Below are positions 44,181-54,487 of a stretch of 64,000 nucleotides of DNA, one piece after another. The DNA is from Artocarpus heterophyllus (taxonomy: Eukaryota; Streptophyta; Magnoliopsida; Rosales; Moraceae). The stretch spans positions 18,994,239 to 19,058,238 of the forward strand of contig CM046330.1 in assembly GCA_025403435.1 (NCBI GenBank). Reading direction: 5' to 3'. The position numbers and the translations under genes were made by a program. The stretch's first letter is position 1. Every line of letters starts with the position of its first letter. The notes under the pieces were generated by a model. That model did no database searches. It saw only the letters and a list, made by a program, of their open reading frames with translations, and was not told where the DNA came from.

Positions 44181-45425
44181 ATTATGAAGTTTCAACTCTT
44201 GAAACTCGTGAATTCATTGAAACAATGTGTAATGGAGAATTACTTAATAAAGAACCTGATGAAGCGTTAGATTTTCTATATAACTTAACTGATAACTCTC
44301 AATGCTGGCAACATGGTAATTCTAAATGCTCAATTAGGTCTAATCTTGCTAATGCTCAAAGAAGTGTTCATCAACTTAGTTAAGAAAATGATCTAAATGC
44401 TAGGATTGCATGTTTAACTAAAAAGATTGAAGCCATGGAATGTAGGAATGTTCAGGAACCTAAAATTAAAACTTTATATAGTATTTGTCAAACTCTAGGA
44501 CATTCAACTTATAAATGCCCATTTTTTAAGAAAAAGTCCCATGAACATATAAATTAGACAAATCAATTGGACTTACTTAGGAAGCAATTTCCAATCCACA
44601 TTCTCACACATATAATCCACATTGAAGAAATCATCCCAATTTCAATTGGAGAAATGATCAACCATAATAGCAATGTCAATCACCACCGTTACTTCTACCT
44701 CAAAATTCTCTAAATCTTTGACAATTTCTACAACAATCTCAAAATTCATAATTTCCATTAAATTCGCTAAATTACCAAAGGCCTTCTCAAAATTTTCCAC
44801 CTTCTGAAAATCTTCATTCTCGTGTCAAAACTCTTGAAGACACTTTGCAATCATTCATGCAAGCTCAAAAAGCATGCATTAAAAAACAAGAAGTTCACAA
44901 TACTCACACTACAAAAGACATTCATGAAATTAAAGAGTCTATTTTTAAGCTCACTTCTTCACTTTGCATTCAAGAAAAATACAAATTTTCTGCTCAACAT
45001 GTACATTATCCATCTGTTAATAAAGTTGCCTCTTCTAGTTCACCATCACAACAAGAAACTATTAATCTTGTCACAACTTTTTGAAGTGGAAAAACAATTG
45101 ATAAAACCTTTTTTTTTTAAAAGATCAAAAGGTTAATTAAACTTTAAAAAGTGATGATAAAGTTAATAGTGATAAAGAAAATTCTAAAAAAAAGGTTGTT
45201 TTAAAAGAAAAATTTGTTCCAAAGGTTCTATTTCCTCAAGCTTTGCTTTCAAAAGAGAAGTATGATAAAAATGCTGCAATTTTTGAATTCTTTAAACAAC
45301 TTGAAATTAACATTTCACTTTTAGAGGCAATCAAACAAGTCCCATCTTATGCTAAGTTTTGGAAAGATTTGTGTACAATTAAAAGAAAGCATAATGTGAG
45401 TAAGATTGTATTTTTAATTGAGAGT
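44181..45425 (+). pseudogene. Athila-type gag, degenerate
   Basis: Readable segments are TREFIETMCNGELLNKEPDE and ALDFLYNLTDNSQCW, a hallmark of Athila gag. A knuckle-like ICQTLGHSTYKCPFF follows, then LQSFMQAQKACIKKQE and, near 45320, LEAIKQVPSYAKFWKDLCTI and KRKHNVSK, which leads into the protease. Several stops and frameshifts separate these pieces. The N-terminus is missing because T1 ends at 44180. The frame is interrupted at 45425 by a solo LTR and resumes after 46080. Confidence 0.85.
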
Positions 45426-46071
45426 GTTGGAGGTGTGCTCGGCGTTTTTTCTGAGAACCACCTCCACAACTGTCTGGCCATCATGCTTGGGATCAGTCGT
45501 TGGAAGCCAATTCAAAGCTCCATGCCATCATTTCTCACCAAGGTGCCCCGTGTGGGCTAATTAGCTACCACGTAAGGCCCTCGACTCCTTGAGACAAATG
45601 AAGTGCTTGGGTCGGACTAATAAGGCCTACACCCAAGCAACAACTCACCATAGAAGGTCAACATATGGCCTCATTCTAACCCTCAGATGGAGATTAAACC
45701 TCCCATGGGGATCATGGCACTTGTCACCTACCACTTGACACATCTTGATATGACACACGAGTTGCAGGGCAAGCCCACCTAACATCTGGATCAAGTAGTA
45801 GCCTATAAATTAAGCATATTTGCTGCATCTCAAGGTAACATGCACTTTTCCCACCTAACCTTGCTCCTGAACTCTGCCGAATAGGTATCTGACTTAAGCG
45901 TCAGAGAGCCTTTGGCTGGCACCACACCGATGCCCCTGATCTTTGAGGCATTCTTCTTCCTCTTGTGTAGGTCCACCTTGGGAGGCCGAAACAAGCAAGA
46001 AGAGCCGTCCGACCACCGTGCATAGCCACATGTGGTATTGATCTCTAGTGAAACAAAGCTAAGCATCAACA
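45426..46071 (+). mobile_element. 646-bp solo LTR with GAGAG target duplication
   Basis: The element starts TGTTGGAGGTGTGCTC and ends AAGCATCAACA (inverted TGTTG/CAACA). It is flanked by GAGAG at 45421-45425 and 46072-46076. A TATAAATTA box at about 45805 and a following leader-like stretch (GACTTAAGCGTCAGAGAG...) indicate plus orientation. The leader style resembles Tat/Ogre-group Ty3/gypsy LTRs, which is tentative. Its higher GC content contrasts with the AT-rich gag around it. Confidence 0.9.
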
Positions 46072-46080
46072 GAGAGTGTT

Positions 46081-46943
46081 AGTTCCATTATTTAATATGA
46101 CTTATCACCTAAGTTCAAAGATCGAAGTTGTCCCAAAATTTCCTGTATCACAGGAAACACTTAAATTGAACATGTATTACTAAATTTTGGTGCTAGTGTC
46201 AACCTTTTGCCTTATTCTGTTTACCAATAATTAGGTTTAGGTGGACTTAAGCCAACATCTGTCACACTTTAGTTAGCTAATCGTTTTGTAAAAATTCCAA
46301 AAGTTGTTTTGAGGATGTATTATTTAAAATTGATAAATTTTGCTACACAGTAGATTTTATTATTTTGGATATACAACTTGTTGCTAGTTCAAATATTAAA
46401 ATTCATGTCATTTTAGGTCATCCATTTCTTGCTACTTCCAATGCTTTAATTAATTGTGGAAACGGAGTACTAAAATTGCCTTTTTGAAGTATGACTTTAG
46501 AATTCAACGTGTTTAACATGGCGTAATCTCTTTCTGGAAAGTGTGAAGTGAACTTTGTTGAGGACAGTGCATCTGGAACATCTGTTGATCCTTTAGCTGA
46601 CTTGGCCAATACCTTTGATTCAAATGTCCTATTAAAAGTTGAAAACTATCCTATGAATGTTTTAACTAATGAAACTCTTGAAGTTGAAAATTCAAATTTC
46701 AAACCTGAATTTGGAAATGATGTTTTTGAAGAAGAACCTAAAGATGAATTTATGGGTGAACCTATGGATGAATTTATGTGTGAACTCATGGATGAAGATG
46801 AGTTTAAGAAAAGATTTTTTGAAGCATCTAGTAGTTTAACTTTTTGGGAATGTTATCTCTTGGGAAGGTTTAGGGCAACTATTCCACCAGTCATCAACCT
46901 CGTTGATTCTGACTCCAAAGATGATATTACAAATATAGTTTAA
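46081..46943 (+). pseudogene. Athila-type aspartic protease and downstream acidic region
   Basis: The retropepsin-like segment reads LGASVNLLPYSVYQ, GLKPTSVTLXLANR and, after frame changes, FIILDIQ and KIHVILGHPFLATSNALINC. The catalytic Asp precedes the GASVNLLP motif only if a one-base shift is allowed. An open acidic stretch at 46548-46943 (KDEFMGEPMDEFMCELMDED) follows and ends TAA. In Athila, reverse transcriptase would come next; none is visible downstream. Confidence 0.8.
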
Positions 46944-47289
46944 TGCATGTATTATGTTTTTGTTTTTATTTCTATATTTCTTTGTTTTTGTTTTTTTGTA
47001 TTTCTGTGACTTTGCTTTCGTGTGTTGTATTTTTATTTTCTTTGTTTTTGCTAAAATTCAGAAAAATAATTTAAGAAGTTCATTTAAAGTGGCTAGGGGT
47101 TATGAAAGAAATAATCAAGTTTGATTAATTGGTATTTTATACCAACAGCCTCTAGAAATGTATTTAAGTGAAATGATTAAAGTGAAAATTTTTTATTCTT
47201 AAATATTTTTATTAAACTAAAAAAAATTTAAAATCACAAAAATATTTTTTTCTTTGTAAATAATTGTTGTTGTTTTTCACCATTTTTTT
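46944..47289. other. T-rich non-coding stretch before unit B
   Basis: It is dominated by TTTGTTTTTG runs. I see no coding motif and no RT homology. Confidence 0.6.
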
Positions 47290-47800
47290 CTTTGTAAGTA
47301 TTACTTTCCTTCCCTTTCTCAGAAAGAAATTAGGTAGAAGTAAAAAGCTTGAATCACTCATCTTTGGGTCCTTTCTCATTTTAAACTTTCAATTAATATA
47401 AAAATATATACAGAAGGTCTTATTTGTCCTAATGATGTCACAAATAAAAGTCTTCCTAAGATGGTACAAGTCTTTGTGCTAGGAAAAGAAGAGCACGAGC
47501 TATAGCTTTAAAGTATCCTAAATGCTCTCGTCAAAATTATAAGCATAAGTATAAGTCAAAAGGTCTAACATCTATAAATAAGGAAGATAAAATATTTTTT
47601 TGCAAGGATTAGCTTTCTAAAGAAAACTTAAATAATCTTCAAAACTCTCTTTTAGGCCATCCTAATAGTTATGTTCAAGGAGCTATTTGTAAACTTTGGC
47701 CTTAATTCTATGCTGAAAAATAACATTTAGGGAATCTGACGTTAAGAGACCTACTTGTGTAGTTCGCAAGAATGTTAGAAGAGAAACAGTCACCTGGTTC
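47290..47800 (+). pseudogene. ORF1 of unit B, degenerate
   Basis: It is alignable with ORF1 of unit C from the RKKY region onwards. The recognisable parts are a PNDV segment matching PGDV, then KRRARAIALKYPKCSRQNYK, NKEDKIFFCKD and SYVQGAICKLWP. Several stops break it. The arginine run is present, but most cysteines of the C-unit cluster are lost. The homology past the C-unit stop suggests an original protein of about 165-180 residues. Confidence 0.72.
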
Positions 47801-48436
47801 GTCTAGTTTTAAGCAAAATCTATAAAATATTTAGTTTTGTGTGTTTTTGTTTTCTTTAAAAAAATTGTGCAAAAATTATTTGAGATATGAATTTCATTTT
47901 AGTGAAAAATCAACAAAATGGCTGAATAACAGATTTTCTAAAGACGCATTTTGATGAATATGAGTTTTTATTCATTCTCAAATAAATTTTTATCAGAAAA
48001 AAATCAAAAAACATAAGAAAATACTTTTGTTTTTGTGATTGTTATAGTAGTTGTTTATTTAATTATTGTGTTTATCCTGTTTGCTTTTCATATTTTATCT
48101 TATTTGTCAGACGCATTATTTGGTAGGTATTTGGTGTGTCATATACATTTTGGTTTTGTTCCATTTTGTCAAAAGTTGTACAGTTTTGTTTAATTTTTCA
48201 AAAGTTGAATAGTTCTTGCCGTATAAAATTTTTAAAAGTTCTATAGTTGAGTCACATCTGTCTATCTATCTTCATCTGTCTTCACCTGCCCATTTGTCTT
48301 CGATCACACTCAACCATATATTATATCTCATCCGTCACTAGAGTCTTACTTAGAGTAGTGTAAAAAGTTCTCAAGTCATAAAAAAAACATAAAATTCTAA
48401 AAAAAAAAAAAGAGTCTTAGTTTCTTAGAAACTATT

Positions 48437-49044
48437 ATGGAGTCCTCGTCTTAATCTTTTTGAATTTCTAAAAAATCTATGTGTTTTGTGGTTTGAATTT
48501 TGGAAAGGATACTGATTATTTAAATGCTGCATTCCATTTAGGGCAAGTCTTGGCTTAAAATAAGATAAACCTTGTGTATGGAGGGGGTAGTCTTTGTTTC
48601 ATGGGAACTGTTGCAGCTGGAGCCAAAGTAGGAGGAGTCCTAGGTATTATCTCTTGTTTTCTTGTTCAAGATAATCTTTGTAGTGAAACCATAGGAACTG
48701 AGAAAATAGTCAAAAAAATTCCCTGAGCGTTTAAAACTTATGATTCGTCACTCATATATATTCATTGTTTTACTAAGAGGTCTAGAAACTCTAGAAGAAA
48801 TTTTTATAGGTAGTTGGAGTCAGTTAGACATTATTAATAAACCACTAGGTGTGTTTTATGTTAATTGTTTCTTTGATGGCCTTTCAAGTTTTTTAGATAA
48901 TGTTATGTAACAAAACTTTCATGTAGAATCAACAAGAAATATTTTTGTCTCTGCTCCTACTATTGAGGAATTGCTCGAGAAATGCAACTCGTCACTCCCG
49001 ATGCAGACAATGCATCTTCAAAGCTTAACTGGAATTACAAATGA
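48437..49044 (+). pseudogene. LOG-like gene, copy B, disrupted
   Basis: It reads VFCGLNFGKDTDYLNAAFHL, then a stop, then NLVYGGGSLCFMGTVAAGAK. After a one-base insertion near 48720 it continues PERLKLMIRHSYIFIVLLRG, LETLEEIFIGS, KPLGVFYVNCFFDGLSSFLD. Copy B keeps the VYGGGS glycine run and the Arg before the signature (CGT 48728-48730), but PGGxGT has become LRGLET. It is intronless and about 200 codons long. The most diverged of the three, it is broken by stops and frameshifts. It lies 1.5 kb after an Athila protease. Confidence 0.85.
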
Positions 49045-50873
49045 GATTTTGATCTTTTTCTCTAAACTCTTTGATCTTTTAGTTTTACCTACATCATGTT
49101 TCTTTATATTATGTTTATTTTTCTTTGTATGTTTTGAATAACCACTCTTGTATATATATGTTGTTACTCTTTCTACTTAATCTTGTTAAACATTAAGGAT
49201 AGTGTTCAATTTAGGATGATGGAGATGGGTTTGTGTCAAAATTTTTCAAATTTATGCCAAAGTTTTTAAAGTTTGAGTCTGTTTTTGTGTGTTTAAAATG
49301 AGAGTTTTTTTAAAAAAACCAAGCATATAAAAAAAGCCCCAAAACATGAAAAATTAAAAAAAAAAAGAAAAAAAGAAAACAATGGTGTGCTGTTTGTATA
49401 ACTTTTAGATTATTGTTTTAGTGTCGAGATGGCTTAGTGAAGGAGCTTGTCTTGAAGCGCATCTCTATTTGGTGCAAGAATGTCATCTTGCATATATTTT
49501 CATTTTTTCTTATATTCTCCATGTTGTGTGCTTGCACACATGTTTAGAATAGCTAAGTTATGGAGTACTTAGCATTTTTGAGAGTGTCCTAATCATATTT
49601 GTAACATATTTCACTCTGTTGAGTTTGTCAGCATTTGCATCTTTTAAGGGGAAAAAAACCAAAAATTGAAAAATCTTAAAAAAAATAAAAAAATTTGAAA
49701 AACCTAATAAAAGTTTTGCAAATTTTATTTTCTCTGTTTTTTTATTTTTAAAGTGCCTCCTATCTGATGAAGAAACATGGTTATATCATGGCTTGTTATA
49801 AGATTTAGATATTGTTTAAGCTTATATTAATTTCTTGTGTTAGCATCGTATTTAGATTGATTTTTCCCAATATATGAGCACTTAATCTTAGACTTTGGTT
49901 TGTTATACTAATTTAAAGATTGTTTATGTTAATATAATTTGGTTTATTTTTATAAAATCTTATGATTTGGTTGAATCCCTTTCAAGGCAAAATCCTAGAT
50001 AATACTAAGTTGAGGACGTAATTTAAGCCATCGTTGGATCATTTGAGCCTTTCAAGTTTACCTTTATACATTTTATATCCTTAGTTACCCTGTTGTGCTT
50101 AATGTTTTACTCTTTTTCTCACTCACAAATTTTTAGCCTAGCTTTTTTAATGATTTCATGCCCTTTCTTTTTACTTTTCATTCCTAAGATATATGATCGA
50201 TTTGGATGTATTTTGGGTTATTATAATGTTATGGGACGATGGGAAGGGTTATGAAAAGAAATTTGTTTATTCTATAAGTCTATAAATTTAAAAAAAAATT
50301 TCAAAAAGAAAAATAATACTAATGAAAAAAATGAATAAAAGTTTAAAAAAAAAACAATAAAAAGTGGATGACGAGTGAAAGTTTACTTCAAGTCTGGATT
50401 TGTTACTTGGGAAATAATTTGTAAATTTTAAAGATCCAAGAATAATGTAAGTGTTTTATGGATGAATTAAGCTTCAAATTTATCTTTCATCCTACTTTTT
50501 CACCGTGGCCTTACATTATAAGCTGAATAAAGTCTTAATAGCCTTTAATTTATTGTTATTCTACATTGATGGAGAGAAGAATGAAGAAGAAACTTGTAAG
50601 ATTTTGTTAAAATAAATCTGGTTTGTATACAATGATTAGTGATAGAATAATACATACACACAGAAAAATCCATCTTAAATGTGAGACATATTCTTGAAAT
50701 ATAACGTAAACTTGAATAATATTTGCATTTTATTTTAAGCCATGATTTTAAAACAACCCCTAAGGACGTTTTGTAAGGAGTCACAAGCTTTTGAAAAATC
50801 AATCATTTGGTCTATTTTATTTTTTTATCGCTTTAGTTACTTGGGACTTGCAATAAGTTGGTTAAGAGTATGG
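49045..50873 (+). other. Non-coding tail of the Athila-type element after LOG copy B
   Basis: About the first 600 bp match the tails of units A and C (the AGATGGCTTAGTGAAGGAGC block with ...TGAAGCGCATCTC, and the following GGAGTACTTAGC region). The rest is AT-rich with no frame. It ends with TTACTTGGGACTTGCAATAA, the kind of sequence that precedes the 3' LTR in Athila-type non-autonomous elements. Confidence 0.6.
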
Positions 50874-52850
50874 TGAGATAATGAAAATACACATTTCTTA
50901 TGGCTAAATATCATCATATTGCATTATCTCACTAAATCCTTTAATTATAGCATTTGTGTGATAATTAGTTTTTTTGTGTGTTTGTATGAAAATATGTTTA
51001 AAAATATGTTTTTAGTACGTTTTTATGTTTAACAATATTTTTAGTAATTTATAGAATCATTTTTGTGTGATTAATAATTAATTAGTTTGTAAATAATCAA
51101 AACAGTAAAAATAATATTGTGTGATTTTATTTTGAGTCTTAAAATGTTTGTAAATATATTTTAAAATATTTCTTGTAATTTCTGAAAATATTCATAAGTT
51201 TTAAATAGTATATATATTAAGGTTTCTTAATTTTAGAAGTTTTTATTTATTTTTAATGTATTTTGTGTGTTTTATTGTAAAATGAATATTTTTAAATTAT
51301 TGTAAAAATTATGCTTATAAAATTATAATTTATAGTTTATTTTATTTTATTTTAAATTTTAAATCTGCAAGAAAAACAAAAAAAGGCTCAAAAAATGGTA
51401 AAAACGGACCTCAAATTCTCAAGAAAATCAAAAAAAGAAAATAAAAACTAAGGATTTGCCATGTGGCGAGCTCAAGAGCATCCAATCAATCTTCCTATGC
51501 AATCCAAGCCGTCCACAAGTCCAGGTCCAATGCAGGGAGTCCAATTGGCTTGTTGTTTATTGTCTATCCGATCAGCATCAGAAGATTGATCCAATGATCC
51601 TCAAAACGTGATCGACTATAGCAGATTTGACTTGATCTTGGTCGTGTTTTCAGTCAAAGGTCTACATGATCTATAGTCTCCCTTTGTCCATCAGTTACAG
51701 GTGCCACAACAGATTGGGAAATTAAATTTAGGAAACATGCAAAGAAAAGAAAGAAAAAATAGAAAAAATGTAAAAAAATATATATCTAAATCTGATTTAA
51801 TCAAAACATGGGCGGCAAAATTTTTATTCAAAAAATCCTAAATCACTCAAATTGCATCCCGGTCATTTTGTATTAAAATTATCCAAATAAAATAATAAAA
51901 ATAATATAAAAATAAATAAATAATGTAAAAATTCATGTAAATAGTAGATTTCCTTCTACTATAAATACCACCTCTTCTATGCATTGTAATTCATATTTTT
52001 CTCCATAATTTGGAGTTAATTCTCTTTTTTTCTCTCTTCTTACTTTAGTTTTCTTCTTAATTATAGTCTTTATTTTGTAAAATAGTTATGCCTAGTAAAA
52101 TTATATGTGTTTTTACTTTTTGTTGATGAGAAAGAGGGAAGTTCTAGCAAAATTAAGGAAAATATTTTTAGTTTTTCAATGTTTTCTAAATTGTTATAAT
52201 TTCAAAATCATTTTTAAAAAACTTATAATTTCATGTTAACTTAGTTAAAACTCTTGCAAAATTTAGTTTCGATTTATAGTAGACATGGGCCGGCACGGGT
52301 AATACTTAGGAACACTTTAATTATTCATAGACAAGGAATGACACGGTAAATGCTTAACTATAATTTTTGTTGGTAATTTTAGTTAGTTAATTTTAAAGTC
52401 ATACATATTTGTTAAAAATGAGTTTTTGATGCATTATAAACATGAATTCACATATTAAATGCTTGGTAGCCTTGATTTATTGTAAAAAAAAGTTGGCATA
52501 TTGTATGCTTAAACCATTTTATAAATAATCTTAGAAAAACTCAAACATATTTAACTTAATTCCCAAATTAGAACCTTTAATCCTCAGCGTTGTTAAAATT
52601 ATTGTTTGTTTTAAGTTAAACTTACACTTATTATTAAAGTTTCATCTTCTATTTAATTGCACTTATTGAAGTTCCATTTACTATTCTAATTTAAATCACA
52701 TTTCTTGTTATTGAAATTCTAAAAATCACAAAAAAAAAACTTAAAATGGAAAAGGTAAAAAATGTGTAAATATTGCAAATAAATTATAAATAATTAACTT
52801 TAATCCTCAAATTCTTTAACTAACAAATAAAAATAATGTAACTTATATTT
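50874..52850 (+). repeat. Right LTR of the Athila-type element
   Basis: The start is placed at TGAGATAATGAAAATAC; the end is approximate. From about 51595 it matches the left LTR. It carries a TATA box (CTATAAATACC near 51960) and the uninterrupted empty site for the solo LTR at 30928-34414. Sequence past 52810 (CCCAGTGAGATCAACCTCGA...GAGTTTTATTGCTTGAAC) resembles the post-LTR border of such elements. Confidence 0.75.
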
Positions 52851-54487
52851 TGGACCTTTGTAATACATTTTTCCCAGTGAGATCAACCTCGAATACACCG
52901 AGTTTTATTGCTTGAACAACCTAATACTTGAGATTATATGGGACTTATATTTTTAGACCCGAACAATAGTACCTGGAATTGATTCAAAACTGCCTTAAAC
53001 AACAAAATGTCTGCTGTGGAAATGACAAAGCAAGAAGTGTAATAAAGACAATGTAGAAGACAAGAAACTAAATAAACTGAGAAGAATAATAGAATAAGAA
53101 GAAGTAAAATAAAGGAAAAAAAGCATATAAATAGGAAAATAATTTGTGATAGCAATATTTATAGACAAAAAATAGATTTAAAAAAGATGATGGAGCTAAT
53201 AAAGTAAGATGATTAAGTTTTCAGTTATGGGTCAGGACATTTAAAGTTTCGAATAATATTTTTTGCTATTACTTTAGCATCAAATTAATATTAAAGTTAA
53301 TATGTACAATCATATATTAATATAATGATATGCATGATAAAAGCCAAAGCCTTGGATATAAAAAAAAAATGTTAAGAAAAATGGTTTAAATTTACTTACT
53401 CAGTAGTAGTTTACCTAAAGTTGGAATAGTTTCCGTTGGTATTATTTCAGCATCAAATTAAAATTAGATTTAGTATGTACAATCATATATTAATATAATA
53501 ATAAGCAAGATAAAAGCCAAAACCTTGGAAACCCACAAAAAAAAAAGAAGAAAAAATGGTTTCAATTTACCTACTTATAGCAAATGATATTGGAACTAGA
53601 TAGATGTCAACATTGTCGAAAAGTGTGCACAAAAATGTTTGTTTCAACGGGAAGAAAGAGAGAAAAAAGAAACAACATATAAAAGAATAAATCGTGTATG
53701 GAATTTTAAAATAAATAAATAAGAGTTGTTAGAAAGATATATATTTTTTTTAAAGAGAAGTCATTGTATTAGTTAAAAAGAAGGAAAATGTTGGGCCAGG
53801 CAACCTTTTTAATATTCAAATCAATCTTTGAAAATATTCTCGATACTGCTAGAAATTGATTTCATTGTGACTTATTGTAATAATATGATTATAATATGTT
53901 GGTCCTATAAAAACATGGTTATGATATCATATGTAGAAAAAACAGGAGGAGAAATAACAATAATACATAATACAATATAGCAACTTCAATCCACAACATT
54001 AGAAGGGGAAAAAAAACAATAGAAGGGGAAAAAAACAAACTCAATTATAAACATATATGTCAAAAAATATCATTTTTCACATAGAAAACAATGGAACAAC
54101 CAAAGACATAAAGTGTTAAAACAAATGATTCTTTTTGTTAAGAAAGGAAGATATAAGAATAGAAAGCAAAAACAAAATGAGAAATTAATTAGCATCTGCA
54201 ATGTGTTAAAAGACATTATGGATCACAAAACCATTGCCAAAAAATCAAAGAAAATGACCAAAGAAGATTCAGATGTACAACTAAAATGACTACAAAGAGA
54301 CCACGGATTCAATAAGATTCAAGACCATTATAATAAAATTCAATAAAGATTAACAACATTTAGTAATAACACAATAAAATAATATGCCAGAACAAATTTC
54401 AAAGTGAGAGAATAAACATTAACTCCAAGATAGAAACAAAATATATTCAAAATCAAAAGCACACATTAATGAATAATAAAACCTATT
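52851..54487. other. AT-rich region between the Athila-type element and element C
   Basis: No gene is recognised. It contains a tandem duplication at 53230-53577 and purine-rich stretches near 54000-54070. Confidence 0.6.
53230..53577. repeat. Two tandem units of about 173 bp
   Basis: The landmark AGCATCAAATTA is at 53276 and 53449, and both units contain TACAATCATATATTAATATA and GATAAAAGCCAAARCCTTGG. The copies differ by point changes and small indels. Confidence 0.8.

Larger units (their letters stand above)
30500..52850 (+). mobile_element. Athila-type Ty3/gypsy derivative, heavily nested (carries LOG unit B)
   Basis: Two related LTR sequences face the same way: about 30510-35287 (with a solo LTR inside) and about 50874-52850. 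Between them lie Athila-like gag and protease remnants (44181-46943) and then the ORF1 and LOG-like pair of unit B (47290-49044). No reverse transcriptase or integrase was found where Athila would have them. Another LTR element (35288-44180) interrupts it between the left LTR and gag. The left LTR is truncated at its 5' end, so no target duplication can be tested. The assignment rests on gag and protease similarity to Athila and on the LTR arrangement. Confidence 0.75.

Noticed and set aside
45430..46071. Reading the 45.4-46.1 kb insertion as a Mutator-like element with a 9-bp duplication (GAGAGTGTT)
   Set aside because: There are no terminal inverted repeats of MULE type. Shifting the boundary gives a TGTTG...CAACA LTR with a 5-bp GAGAG duplication, a TATA box and LTR-like leader, which fits better.
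46944..50873. Search for reverse transcriptase/integrase of the Athila element
   Set aside because: No YVDD/YMDD-like, DDE or HHCC motif could be read in any frame here, so none is annotated.
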